Under the pieces are notes generated by a model. It saw nothing but the letters and a program-made list of their open reading frames with translations, was not told the origin of the DNA and ran no database searches. A stretch of 64,000 nt of DNA from Gordionus sp. m RMFG-2023 (lineage: Eukaryota > Nematomorpha > Gordioida > Chordodea > Parachordodidae), in contig NC_088775.1 of NCBI RefSeq assembly GCF_954871325.1, positions 5,991,561 through 6,055,560 on the forward strand, read 5' to 3'. Positions 43,013-55,763 of the stretch are shown here, one piece after another; within the stretch, counting starts at the first letter, position 1, and every line of letters begins with the position of its first letter. The position numbers and the translations under genes were made by a program.

Positions 43013-44650
43013 AGACCTGTGCGCCGACGAAACTTATGGCGGTCGGCAATTTTCAAAAATCTAATCGACGGCCCGTCTACAAAATCGGCGCATTATAAAT
43101 TTTTATAACATAATTTTTTAATTGCTTAATAATTTTAAAAAAATATAAAATAAATATTCACTACTCTACAGATATCTCGGCATATTTTTTAAATATTTAT
43201 TCAATAGAAAACTAGTTATAAATCCAAAATCTTTAGTTTTATAATTATCATATATAAATATTATTTATTAAAATTTTTGGAACATAATGATGATCTCCTT
43301 GAATTTTATGTCATCCAGCGGTAAACTCTTTCACCAGGTATGCTAGTCGCCGGAATGCAAATAATTTTTATGGCGAGCCTGGATAGATTGGGAAGCCTCT
43401 TCTTTTCTCTCCAAAAATTTAAAACGTCCATATTGTGAATGTAGTTTTCCAAGAAAAATGTGGCATTCTTGTTCTAGTCGCCTAATGTGGAATCATAATT
43501 TATATTTGTTGAATGTTTATTTGCCAATTTTGTCAAATAACTTGAATTTTATAATCCCTCTTGATCCTCAATTGCTATATTTACTATTTGAATATCATAA
43601 TTTTCTATAAGTTTAAAATGTTTTATTATAAATTCTAAAGCTGAATAATTTTGCTCTATTATATACTGACACAATTGTCAATTTTTGAAATCTTGGATCT
43701 AAAAGAGAAGCTAATACCTATATAATTTTAAATAAAAAATAAATGAATATACTTATATATTATTACCTGCAGATCACAAACCATAAATCGTAATGCAAGT
43801 TTTTTTAGCATATTTTTCTTAAATGAAATGATAACGCCAAGTTTAAAGTAGGCCCTTTTGGTACTGAAAGAAATTCGATAGTTTCTTTAAATTTGGAAAT
43901 GCCAATAGTTCTTCTACCAGATTACATTCATAGTTTGATAATTTGAGAAAGTGTTTCAATTCTTTTCAAAGCATTATTAATTAAATTCTTATTTATTCCA
44001 GATATACTTTCTAGCATAATTATTATACTATGCCACCTGGTTGGGACATTTAATTTTAAGGTTTTCACATGCGTGGTATTATTGCTATTATCCTCATTAG
44101 AATTGCCAATTTGAAAAAGAGTATCTGGGTATGTAACATTGCTATAAAGATATAATATGTCTGATTTAAGATCTATTTCTATTGTATCAAGGCATCTTCT
44201 TTGATCTGCCTCGAATTCAACTCTGCAGTTTTATATTTGAACAGTAATAATTTCTCTAATTTTTTAGATCAGATTTTTAACAAAGAGTACCATTTTAATA
44301 CCATCTACTGTAATCAGATTATGTAAACCACAACCCAAACATATGTGGTGTTCACAATCACCTAATTGAACACATTTTCTAACATTAGGCTCAGAATCTT
44401 TGACCATTTGTATTTTTTTAAAAAATTAAATTCCTCTTCTATTTAATCAATCTCAGTTAGAATAGTCTCACCTGTGTGTTTTTGGGTTATATAATGAGTT
44501 GCTAAAGTAAAGTAAATCATTTCAAAATTATCATTTATTAAATGTAGTTTCTTCTTCTGTATTGATCTGTCCATATATCAAATGTAATTAAGCAATTTTG
44601 GCTCTGAGTAAATTTGTTCTTGTACATGTACTTTCATTGATAGGTAAACA
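43013..44650 (-). mobile_element. hAT family C, copy 1 (decayed)
   Basis: It starts with GTAGACCTGTGCGCCGACGAAA (43013-43034), the same terminus as at 13057 and 52807. Transposase remnants lie on the - strand. A piece at 44020-44250 has CLDTIEIDLKSDILYLYSNV and a VPTRWHSIIIMLESISGINK segment (the RW..S..ML hAT signature). LLDPRFQKL lies near 43690. LAIKIICIPATSIPGERVY lies near 43380, which is the dimerisation motif. Many frames are broken, and no opposite terminus or duplication is found. Confidence 0.7.
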
Positions 44651-46049
44651 TCATTAAGAGCAGTACAGCTTATTGATGTCCTGTCTAGCAAATCAGAATT
44701 GATAACTTGATTAAAATAAGTATTATAACAGAAAATCATTATATCTTTAATTTATATTAGACAACAAATTAGAGAAAATTTATCAAGAAGAAATTTATTT
44801 TGGTTGCAGAGCTACACAAAAACAGAGATGATTAGGACAAATGAATAAGCAATTATCCAATATTATTTAAATCAATTGTTAACATGGCTATGAAATTAAC
44901 TATTGTAAATAGCCAATGCTATTACAATAGAACAAAAAAGTCATAAAGGTAAATCTATTATTATAGATAATATATAACATCATATTAAAATTTTGTCTAA
45001 ACAACTTTAAAATAATCATTTTTATTACTAATTTTAAAAAACTTTTTTTATAAAAATTATTTTGAAGATCAAAAAATAAAATATTTTTTTAACAAAAGAA
45101 TGACAATTTTTTCATTATATATAATATAATCTCTAGAGATTTTAAATTTCGACCAAAAAGAATCTTTTAAACATGCACTATTTTTTTTAAGAAAATATTA
45201 TTGAATTTTAAGCAGTTTAATAATGAGTTCCAAAATTAATCAAAATTTTCTCAACCAAAATGAAATGTTTAATAAAATTAAATATTTATTTCTTATAATT
45301 TAATATTCTCCTTAGAAACTCATACCAGCCTTCATAACCATATTTCCAAATATATCTTTTACTCTAAATTATAAGGCATAGCTTTATGGTTTTAATTAAA
45401 TTATGATAAATAACATAAATCCATATTTATTATTTTTATAGTTATTACATGGAATCATTATATTGCATAAGATACATTTTACAATATATTATTAATCAAT
45501 TAAGTGTAGATATATTATATGAAGGGCTAATCAAAATAATATACTTTCCATAAAGTCAAAATAATTTTAATTCTATAATGGTAGAATTATAATATTTGGA
45601 CTCTTTTCTAGTGTGAATAAAAAAATTATTTGCAGGGCAGATACTCTTAAGACATATGATTCAAATGATCTTTTAACATTAACCTTGTATAATCAAGTCA
45701 TAATTTAATATAAAAAATCATTTTCATATCTATAAACCGTAAATTTTGGTTTGACACATTCGATTTGTTTTGAAGTTTCTATTTTCATGACTAGGTCTAG
45801 TTCGAGGAAATTAATTTTAATCACATGATCTGTCAGATATTATTTGTATAAAATGATAAAAATTTATTAAAACTCTCTAAAATATATCTCGTCCCTAACC
45901 CATACCTCACCAACCCTTAATAAGCCTAACCCATATCTTTCTAACCTTTAATCCTACTTGTTTAGCATTATATATAACATCCAGTTAAAAAAAAATTGAG
46001 TTGCTGTTTCCTTGAGTTTGGTTATTATCATATTTTTATATCATTAATC
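44651..46049. other. No gene recognised
   Basis: AT-rich sequence. A short C-rich stretch (TAACCCATACCTCACCAACC near 45900) is notable only for composition. The paralogous U2 block begins after it. Confidence 0.4.
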
Positions 46050-46528
46050 AGTATATAAATATAAATTTTATAATAATATATTCAAAAACCATTTATATAA
46101 AGAACCAAAATGATATATAGTTTAACCACCATAAAAGACTAATATTATCGGCAAAATATTGAAATATATTATTTTTGAACTACTAAAATGGCAAATATAG
46201 TTATTTTTAATGGGATTTATAAATAAAAATAACAATAGCCCAAAAAATATTATCTAAAATATTAATATATAATTAATTTATTAAAAATTAATCCTATTTA
46301 TTTTTACAAGTGTTCCTAGTTCATCAATAATAATTTATCGATAAATAAATGTAAAATAGATGGTGTTCGTTTTTAAAAAGGTTATATTGTGCTATAAAAA
46401 TTATTTATTAATAGAATAGTAACCGGTTTAAGCGATTCAAAATTATAAAATAAATATTTTTAGGATAAAATTCAACTCATAATATAGAATATCGATCGAA
46501 GTATTTTATTTCATAAAAATCTCAAATG

Positions 46529-46549
46529 CAACTAGATTCTAGGATAAAT
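46529..46549 (+). promoter_or_regulatory. Candidate snRNA proximal sequence element
   Basis: CAACTAGATTCTAGGATAAA lies at -63 to -44 relative to the U2 start, the position of the proximal sequence element of animal snRNA genes. The core CAACTAGATTCTAGG is kept in the paralogous block at 6.6 kb although U2 itself decayed there. Conservation may simply reflect the duplication, so this is tentative. Confidence 0.35.
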
Positions 46550-46591
46550 AAAAATGACATATATTGGAGATGGGTTTCTGCAATAAAAGTT

Positions 46592-46780
46592 ATCGCTTCT
46601 CGGCCTCTTGGCTAAGATCAAAGTGTAGTATCTGTTCTTATCAGCTTAATATCTGGTACGTCCCCTAATGGGGACCAGTATATTAAACTCATTTTTGGAA
46701 ATTTTGGGGAGGTGCTCTGGGCTTGCTCATCCCTCCCCTAAGGGTCAACCTGGTATTGCAGTACCTCCAGGAGTGGCCCA
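46592..46780 (+). ncRNA. U2: U2 spliceosomal snRNA
   Basis: A full-length match of about 189 nt. The 5' end is ATCGCTTCTCGGCC and TTGGCTAAGATCAAAG. The branch-site recognition element GTAGTA is at nt 34-39. TCTTATCAGCTTAATATCTG and the stem II hairpin GTCCCC-TAAT-GGGGAC follow. The Sm site ATTTTTGG lies at 46691-46698. Stem III is GGGGAGGTGCTCTGGGC with its partner CATCCCTCCCC. Stem-loop IV is CCTGG-TATTGCAGTA-CCTCCAGG. All paired regions remain complementary, so this copy is probably functional. It is a core component of the spliceosome, pairing with the intron branch site. A candidate promoter element is 44-63 bp upstream. Confidence 0.95.
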
Positions 46781-47649
46781 AACAATAAAAAAAATTAATT
46801 TAGAAATTTAAATAAATTATCTATTTGTTATCCATTTTTATAAAAAAAATCTTTAGTTTTATTTATATATGAAGTTTTTTAAAATTTTATTTATATTACT
46901 TCTAAACTAATTTGTTGGGACCAGGGTTGCCATGTCTCCCCCCATCAGTGGGAGTCTCCCACAATTTTTTAGTTTACCCACATACATCTCACTCCAACAA
47001 TTAGAAAGCTCCCACAATTTTTTAATTTCTCCCACAATTTTTTTTTTAGCATTTTAATGTTTTTAATATATAAATAATAATTTTGAGAGACAGTATTTGA
47101 TTATTTTTATATTTTTAAAATAAATTTTAAATATTTATTCGAAAAATATATCTAGTTCTTTTATTTTATTTTTCCTCTCTAAAATATATTTTTTATAAAA
47201 TTCTTCAATTCTCCACTCGACATTTTCAAAATTTTTGTGTTAGAAAGAATAGAAGTTAGAACAGTATGTATAATTATTTTAAATATATTTTAAATTACTT
47301 AATATATTTTATATCGTTATCTAGAATTGCAGTGCTCCACTCGACATTTTCAAAATTTTTGAGTTAGAAGAATAGAACTTTTAGAAGTGGATATTATATC
47401 CCATATACCAAACAGATTTAAATAATAAAATGTTCTATTTTGCTAATAATTTTATCTTACTGTAAAATTAAAATAATATATTAAGCACTAAACATTGATA
47501 AAATTTTCAGAATAAATGATTTCAAATGGCTGTTCTGGCCAAATTAATAGATATTTAATATAACTTTGCAAGAATATATTCACAGGGCATACTTTTTAAA
47601 TAATTTTTTACTTTATTTTAAATTTACAAAATTTCGATTTAAATCAATT

Positions 47650-48720
47650 TTGTATATGCCATATACTGCATAATTCTTGCAAGAAGGCAATGAATGTACT
47701 ATCTGTAGATGTCGAAGTAATTGTGATGAAATGTTTTAACGAATTTAGTTCATCAACTGAAAGAGTCACTGAATTAAAAGAATTGGTGGAGTGGTCTGAT
47801 TTGGAATGGTGTGAGTTGTTGCGATATGTACCTATCAGGTAGTTATCATTAATACCAGCCATCGAGAGAATTTTAAAATTTTACGAACCCTTAAAGAAAT
47901 ACTTCTTAAATAAAGATTTTAAAAGCTGTCCTAAAATTTTGAAAAATTTTTTCGAGGATGAAATGTCAGAAGCATATTTGGGATTAGTTTCACATGTAGG
48001 AAATCTACTTCATGTAGTTAATATTCAGTTGCAATCAGAAGATTCTTTATTGATAAAGGTTCACAAAATCATGCTACAGCTCTGTTCATCTCTACAGTTA
48101 AAAATAGATAATAAATTTTATGGCGATATTGCTAAAAATATCATATTAAAATGTTCAAATATTACTATAATTAACGTATTTTTAAATGAAGCAAATATTT
48201 TTATTAAGGCAATTTTGGAATATTTACAATCAAGATTTGATTTTAATAACTCTATTTACAAGTGTATAAATATTATGACCTTGGAACAGAAACCATCATT
48301 TGATGGTTTTTGTAATTTAATAAATATATTAAAATTACCGGTAGACATTGAAGCCTTGTTTGAAGAGATTGTAATTTTTTCCATTTTTTATGATTCGCCA
48401 GAATACTTAAAGTTAGATGGTCTAAAAGCAGAGGAGAAATGGGTGGAATTTTTTCGTAATAACGATAAATCCCCATGCTTGGAAAAATTTGCGAGTAAGT
48501 TTTTTCCTTACCTCATTCTAATGCCTCATCGGAGAGCATTTTTAGCCTGATGAGGACTGCCTGGAGAAAGGAGAGAAATCGAATTGCTTTAACAACATTA
48601 GAAGCCGAGTTAATGGTTAAACAAAATTATAAAATGTCATGCCAGGAATTTTATAAATATTTTAATAACGACGGTAAACGTTTAGTTCCATTATTTAAAT
48701 CTCAAATAAAATATAATTAA
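47650..48720 (+). pseudogene. hAT-A transposase, nearly complete C-terminal two thirds
   Basis: Reading from about 47680: AMNVLSVDVEVIVMKCFNEF, then VEWSDLEWCELLRYVPIR. An in-frame TAG at 47840-47842 follows, where the sister copy has TGG. The frame is then open from 47843 through FKSCPKILKNFFEDEMSEAY, GLVSHVGNLLHVVNIQLQ and LKAEEKWVEFFRNNDKSPCL. One frame change at about 48530 precedes SSESIFSLMRTAWRKERNRI and the end at TAA 48718-48720. The last part is the hAT dimerisation signature (S.E..FS....W...RNR). The N-terminal zinc finger is not seen here. Two lesions make it inactive. Confidence 0.8.
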
Positions 48721-48824
48721 CTATAACTATTTGACTTTCTATATTTTATAAAATCTTATTTATACATTTGCATAAAATCAAATAAATTTATTTTTTACAT
48801 TGTAAAATTAATATTTTGGCAAAT

Positions 48825-49560
48825 CATAAAAATAAAGAAGCATTACAATCTCCTCAAACATGACATCATATTAAATCTTATTAATAATTATCCAATAATA
48901 GTAATAATATTCTTACTTTGGTATTTCTGCAGCATAATTTAGTGAACCTTTATTAAATTATATTCTTCTGATTGCAACTACATATTAACAGCATATAGTA
49001 GATTTCCTATATGTAAAATTCCTAAATATACTTCTGCCATATATTTTTGAAATTTTTTTTGAAAATATTAGGACAGCTTTTATAATCTATTTATTTTTTA
49101 AAGGTTTGTAAAATTTTAAAATTCTACGATGGCGCGTATTAGGAGGAACCTGTCAACCAACATTATGCTGACTCAATTCTGTAAATACACTCTGGTTTTT
49201 GCCAAATTCACTGAAGAAATATCAGATCAGAAAGCTGCCATGCAATTCATTGGTAATGCCAAATCTGTCATATTTACCATTATATATGGTTAGCTATGTC
49301 TTTAGATATTTCATATCCGGAGAAAATTTTTTTAATAGTTTTATTGAAATGACATTAATTTTGTTGAAATAGGGGAGGATCAAGGGAAATGTTTTGATAT
49401 CTCCTTATTAGATGCATCTGTTAGAATTGCATATGTTTGCACATCTTTCAAATCGTCAAGAATTGACCTTCTGGATTTATATCCTAAAACATTGATGATA
49501 GCCTTGCTCATTTGTGTTCTACAAAGTATACTTTTTATTTATATTAGTCGTTAAATATTA
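48825..49560 (-). pseudogene. hAT-A transposase, inverted second copy, decayed
   Basis: On the - strand the N-terminal segment reads MSKAIINVLGYKSRRSILDD and YAILTDASNKE. Later parts correspond to the KNFF, AEVYLGIL and GNLLYAVNM region of the + copy, with many stops. It faces the + copy tail to tail, the same layout as in the element at 2759-5400. Confidence 0.65.
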
Positions 49561-50484
49561 TGGGGAAAGATTCTAACAACATTGTGATGTTAAGTAGCTC
49601 TCTGAATGTTGTACTGCATGATAGGTATTTACCATTTCCGCAACTGTAGTTGCATCTGTATTATTTCTTATTTTTGAAGAATATTTTTGTTTTGGATGTT
49701 GATAGACTGTCCTGTACTGATTTATGCTTTGAAGATTTTTGATGCCTCAAAATATCATATTCCATTCCCCCATTGTATTAACTAAATACTGTAGAACAAC
49801 TTCCCCGCACTGATTATTAATATTTTTTACATTGTAAATTTAAAATTGTTTGTTTTTTTATAAAATCTTATTTATACATTAGCATAAAATATATTTTTTT
49901 ACATTGTAAAATTACAATTTTTTTATAAAATTTTATCTTGTTTACATTCTTTTGTATTTAAAAAAGATCGTTGGTTATTATTTTAAAACAAAATTAATAT
50001 ATTATAATAAATCAATATGTTATTTTAATAATAAAGATAGTATTTAAGAAATTTTGTGTCGTACTATAATTACCTATTTTGAAAAATAGTTGCGTATTTT
50101 ATTTTGGAAAATAGTTACCTATTTTATTTTGAAAAAGAGTTGGATATTTTATTTTGAAAAATAGTTGGCTATTTTATCTTGAAAAATAGTTGGCTATTTT
50201 ATCTTGAAAAATAGTTGGCTATTTTATCTTGAAAAATAGTTGGCTATTTTATTTTGAAAAATGGCCCGCAAATTTTTTTTTTTAGCAATTTTCATATTTC
50301 TCCCACAATTTTTATATTACTCCCACAAAATACCGAATTTCTCCCACAATTTGAAAATTTTGACCTGGCAACCCTGGTTGGGACATGGAATTATGTGGGA
50401 TTCGGAATCCCCACGTTTTATTCGGGATCTTTTTTTTAATATTCCAAATCCCCATGAAAAAAAATAATAAAAGAATGTAATTTC

Positions 50485-52760
50485 TTTTTCTTCCCTATTT
50501 TGATGCTGGCACCATATAATTAAAAGGCCAAATTAAGGGATTTAAAAAGATAATTTACAAAAAAAGTAAATAGTATAAAATTAAGGCATATAATAAATGA
50601 AAAGGGATGAGGTTAAGACTTTTTTGTTTTAAAAAATATTAATATATATTTATAAAAAATCCGAATTTGAAAAAAGTATTAGATATATATTTTTGAAATT
50701 TAAAACGACTATAAAACTAATAGAGTGGAACAGAATGAGATATTTGCTATAAAAAATGATAAAGTACTTTTAATTTTAATAAGGTTTGCTTTTTAGGGCT
50801 CGACAAGACCCAGGTCTCCTCTAATGAATGAAAAGGGATAAGGTTAAGAAGACACTTTTATTTATATAAATTTATATAAAATCTTTACATGAATAAGTTG
50901 AACCGAACCTTTATAAATTTCTTCTCAAGAACCTTAACCAAAACGTACCATTATAATTTTTTACATACTGAATCATAACCAAACTGAACCGTTATAAATA
51001 TCGATTCGGGGGACCAGTGTCCCCTACAACTTTGAGGGTCCGAAGCAACTGCTTCTAAAAATTTGAATTTTAAAAAACAATTAATTTAATTCTTTTATTG
51101 TTTTACTTCCACAACCAAGTGATTTCTGGTTTATGATATAGGACTCGACCTCGTGATTCCGTATACATATTAAATTAAATAATTAATGGGGGGTCTTATT
51201 ACATTTTAATAAATTTTGGTCGATGTTAGGCAAATTAGGTTGATTTCTTGTCATAAAATTATTTTACCAATTTCAAAATATGCCTAAAAATATTAACCAA
51301 AATAATACAAATGCTTATTTAATAATTGAACATGGCATAATATAAGAGATGATAAATTCTTACTACCTCATATACTGCCAAGACTTCTTAATACCATGAA
51401 TAATAATTTGACCATTTTATAAATGAAAAAAAATTTATCTAAACAATTAAATATTGATTAGAGGTGGGCGCGGGTCGTGAAATTACACTTGACTTATTGT
51501 GTAACGGTGGGTCACGGAGGCAGTGTGAATAAATTTTAAATTATTAGAAGTGACGGGCCTTCCCAAAATTTTTCCCGGGCGTGATCGAGCGTGAACATGA
51601 ATTTCCCGCGAATCACGGAAATTTTTATATTTTTTTAAAATATAAATTTGCAATTTTATAATTAAAATACATATTTTCTAATTTAATTTATCTCTTTTTA
51701 AAAAAAGAAAAATTTTTAAAAATAAAAAATATTCCAGCATTTTATAATCAACATCCGGTGTCACGCTCCTAGTTCTATTTTCTTTTTATGTTTAGATGTT
51801 TTGTCGCGAGATTTTTTACTTAAACTATAAAATTTATTCTTAAGCACTTAAGGTAGGCTTATTTCTAGATCCTAATTTCAAAAGCCTTACATTTATTTTT
51901 TTTTACTATTAAAACCATTTTTTCGAGTATTTAAAGATTTAAAGCATAAAAGTAATACATAATAAATATAATACATATTAAATATCTCTAAAAAAATAAA
52001 ATTTTATGGTGCCAGCCAGGCGGCAAAAAAATATAATTTAATTCTTGAATCCCCTTAAATATTTTTTTTTAAAAAATTTATTTTTGTTATAAATATCTGA
52101 ACAATAACCGTAACCGAGTATAATTAACCATTATAAAAAACAGTTAAACCGGTTTAAACCGGTTCAGTTTTTATATTTTAGAAATGGAAATAATTTGGAT
52201 ATCCAGAATTATATAAACGTGCTCTTATAGTACTGTCGGCTCCCGCAACACAAGTTTCTATGGAAAGGGCTTTTTCGGGACTATTTATAAATTTCTTTTC
52301 AAAAACCGTAACCAAAACGTAACCATTATAATTTTTTACATACTGAACCGTTATAAATAACGGTTAGGGGTCCTGCTTAAATATTCAACGAAAATTGTTG
52401 CAATAATTCGGATTTTTTATAAATATATTTATAAATATTTTTTAACAAAAAAATCTTAACCTCATCCCTTTCCATTCATCATATGCCTTAATTTTATACT
52501 ATTTACTTCTTTTTTTAAATTATCTTTTTAAATCCCTTATTTTGGCCTTTTAATTATATGGTGCCAGCCGCAAAAAGAGAAGAAAAGGTAATATATTTTA
52601 ATTTTTTAACAAAAATGTCTTAACCTCATCCCTTTTCATTTATTATATGTCTTAATTTTATACTTTTTAAATTCTCTTTTTAAATCCTTGGCCTTTTGAT
52701 TATATGGTGCCAGCCGCAAAAAAGGGAAGAAAAAGTAATTATATTCTTTTATCTTTTTTT
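50485..52760. repeat. Nested repeat with inverted arms and hAT family D pieces
   Basis: A segment with ATGCTGGCACCATATAATTA and GGGATGAGGTTAAGA at 50485-50660 recurs inverted at about 52435-52580, and again at about 52600-52735 in tandem. Between the arms, two family D end sequences (50917-51005 and 52283-52378, GAACCGTTATAAAT) lie in the same orientation. A GC-richer stretch at 51455-51620 (GAGGTGGGCGCGGGTC) looks like another short hAT-type insertion. Element borders cannot be fixed. Confidence 0.55.
52140..52285 (+). pseudogene. hAT family D dimerisation fragment
   Basis: At 52196 the + strand reads GYPELYKRALIVLSAPATQV then SMERAFSGL, a textbook hAT C-terminal motif (LS.PAT..S.ERAFS). 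Only about 30 residues are kept. A decayed homologue is at 18185-18280 on the - strand. Confidence 0.7.
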
Positions 52761-53436
52761 AACAAGTAATGTTGTTTTCATTGTATTATATTTTAAAATA
52801 TAATTATACCTGAGCACCGACGAAATTTATTTTTAAAAAATATAATATACACTACAGATATCACGGCATATTTTTTATTCTTTATTTAAGAGAAAACACA
52901 TTACAAATCCAAAAATCGTTTTCACAATTTTCTAATTATCATGTATAAAAATAATTGTATTTTAATTTTCAGAACAAAATGATGAACTTCTTGAATTCAA
53001 CGTCAATCTAGCAGTAGAAAAAATTCCTTCCACTGGGTGTGCTAGTTGACAGAAATTTGGAGAGCTTGGAAAATCAGGAACTTCATTTTTTTTTTCTATC
53101 CAGAAATTTAGAAATACATATCTCGTGAATGACGTTTTGCCAATTTTGTCAAATAAATTTAATAATTTACTGAAAATAATCATCCTCTATAAGTTAATAA
53201 ATTACGAAGCTGAGCAATTTTGCTTTTTTATGTACATTGACACAATTTTCATTTTTTGAAATCTTGGATCTAAAAGGGAGGCCAACATCTAACTAATTTT
53301 TTTAAAATAAATTAATTAAATAAATGAACATCATACTTATATATTATTACTTGCAGATCACAAAAAGGAAATAGTAACATGTTTTTTTGCATATTTTCCT
53401 TAAGAAAAATTATTTTTGAACTATCATTATCATTTA

Positions 53437-55763
53437 GGGGAGACCGGGGTAAAACGATAGGCATTTTGCATATTTACCATAAAAATTTTAAACAAGAGTC
53501 AAACACAACAAATTATAGATCAATGTGTAGCCCCATCCCTCTTCTACAAGATAAAAAAAAGTGTAGCCCTCTATCTATAATATTTTAGGAGCTATGATTT
53601 GTTATGTAAAACTACTCATTTTCGCCATTTTACCCTGGGTACAGGGTAAAATGGATAAGCACTAGGGTAAAGTGGTTAAAATAATATTTGACACATATTT
53701 ATTGTTTTATTTAACAAATATTACAAATTTAAGATTTATTTATGATTTTTATTTAAAAACTAATCGATACAATAAGGACATGTAAAATAATTATCATAAT
53801 TAGCACATTTAGAATGTGCCCATTCAAGGCACATTGTACATTTTAGCCATTCATCGCCCTCGCGACTATTTTTATAGTTTTTATTACAAATAACACATAA
53901 ACAATTATTTTTTGATATCTTTTTTTTCTCTGAATTAATAATTTTTTTTTATAAGGTGTAGATGTTAATATTTCTGAATTCTTTTTTTTAGATATTTTAT
54001 CCGATGAAATATTGAATAATTTTGGAATAGGTATTAAAGATGAAGGATTGAATACTTTATTATAATTTTTTGAGCATGATGGTAACATATCATGATAGGG
54101 TTCATCAATATCATCTGGAACATTTTCGTTCAATAATATAGATAAATCACTATCATTATTTTGAGTCACTGTAAGATTTTGAGTCACTGTAATATTTTCA
54201 TCATTATTTTCAAATTAAATATTTGAGCTAGCATTTGAATTATTACAGCAGATATAATCTTGTTCTGTAAATATATTTGGGTTTAAAGGAAATATGCCAC
54301 ATGCTAAGAACCCATTTAATATATTATTTGGTGTCACTGCCCTTGGTATTTCATTTTTTAACACTCCTGGAATATCATAAATCTGAAATTGTTGCCCCAC
54401 ATGATTTCTCATCCATGTGTCAATAGCTCCATTATAAAACTTTTTCAATGGCCCATAAACTGCTTTGTCTAATGGTTGGAGTTTATGCGAGCAATGTGGT
54501 GGAAGTGTTAGAATAACAATCCCATTGGAGCGACAATAGTTTATAACGGAAATTGAACAATGAGAGCTATGGTTATCTAAGATTAATAAGACATTTTTCT
54601 CATTGGATGCACTAGAATATTTTTTAAAGTGTTCCAAAAAAGATAAAAATTCCTCCTCTTACATGCAACCCGATGTGTTTCCCACACCCTTAGATCCAAT
54701 AGGCCCATCACGAATAAAGTGATCTTTGTATCGTTTTCTTGGAAAAATAAAAAATGGTGGAATGCTATGGCCTATAGCATTGATGGCTAAACATATTGTA
54801 ACTAACGTTCCTCTTTCTCCTGACGTTATAGAGCCGACTTGTTTGGCACCCTTCTGTGCTATAATTTTTGCAGGAGTTTGAACGGTGGTGAAACCACTTT
54901 CATCTGCATTCCATATATTATGTGGTTCAAAGTTATAAGAATTATATAGCTTAATTAAATTTTCAAAAAATTTATTGACATTTGTGGATTGAAGCCATAT
55001 GCTCTTGCTAGACTAGTAGCTTCAGGGGTACGAATCGAAAGTTGGGAATGTCGTTTTCTAAACCCCATAAACCAGTTCTCTCCAGCCATACCATTAGTTG
55101 TCCAGCTTTCTGGGAAAGATTTGCCATATTCTTTAGCAAGCTGATATGCAAATCCTCTTATCTTGTTTATTTATAAAATAAAACTATTTCATTTTAATAA
55201 TTAACAATACCAGTTCCATAGAGTTAAAATGATATATAATTAATTAAATAAATTGAATTAATTTCATAATTTTAATAATGCTCAATTGGTAACTTTAATA
55301 TTAAATATCAATATTTATTTGATTATAATAAATGAATGAATGAAAAATTTAATGTGAATAATTTATATTTTAACCGTTTTACCCATAACAGCTTTACCCC
55401 TAGGTGACATATATTATATATATCGTTATTGCGTGACTTCTAATATAGCTAAAGATGTCAGATAAATTTTATTTTATAGTTAATACATTAAGGAACATGT
55501 GTGCCAAATTTTGAATCCTGAGGATATGTAAATTTTACTAAAAGCAAAATATACTAGAGATTGATTTTTATATTTTTTGGGTAAAAAACAGTTTTGTGAC
55601 AAAATATATAAAACCAGGTAAGTTTTTTAAAAGATGAACATAGGTAAGAAATTAGATATAAAAATACATCTTCACACCAAATTTAAGGTCTTTATACTCA
55701 ATGGTTAAAAAGTTATTCGCATTAACATTGTTACCCCGTCAATCGCTTTACCCCGGTCTCCCC
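53437..55763 (-). mobile_element. Pogo/Tigger-like Tc1-mariner element, 2327 bp
   Basis: The ends GGGGAGACCGGGGTAAAACG and CGCTTTACCCCGGTCTCCCC are near-perfect inverted repeats of about 20 bp. The element is flanked by TA on both sides (53435-53436 and 55764-55765), the signature of this superfamily. It carries a DDD transposase on the - strand. The host sequence on both sides is a hAT family C element. A second, internal GGGTAAAATGG/GGGTAAAGTGG repeat lies close to the left end (53645-53680). Confidence 0.95.
53766..55165 (-). pseudogene. Pogo-like transposase (CENP-B HTH, DDE_1, C-terminal zinc finger)
   Basis: From 55165 on the - strand: IRGFAYQLAKEYGKSFPESW, then GENWFMGFRKRHSQLSIRTP of the CENP-B-type helix-turn-helix. 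IWNADESGFTTVQTPAK gives the first catalytic Asp, VLLILDNHSSH the second, and PHCSHKLQPLDKAVYGPLKK the third. The C-terminus is lysine-rich and ends with CVICNKNYKN, WLKCTMCLEWAHSKC and FTCPYCID, a PHD-like finger typical of many insect-type relatives. A frame change near 54990, a TAA near 54660, an early stop at about 54215 and a shift in the lysine run near 53940 break it. The N-terminal psq domain is not seen; an AG just before 55165 hints at an intron. Confidence 0.85.

Larger units (their letters stand above)
46922..50376 (+). mobile_element. hAT element, family A, copy 2 (3455 bp)
   Basis: The ends CAGGGTTGCC and GGCAACCCTG are inverted. Perfect 8-bp duplications GTTGGGAC lie at 46914-46921 and 50377-50384. 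Near both ends the phrase CTCCCACAATTT recurs several times, and a roughly 30-bp repeat GAAAAATAGTTGGCTATTTT is tandemly repeated at 50090-50265. Inside are a nearly complete transposase on + (47650-48720) and an inverted, decayed second copy on - (48825-49560). It inserted just 3' of the U2 gene, in sequence shared with the paralogous block. Confidence 0.95.

Noticed and set aside
46551-46570. TATA box (ATATATTGG) upstream of U2
   Set aside because: U2 genes are normally transcribed by Pol II without a TATA box, and such a motif is expected by chance in DNA this AT-rich.
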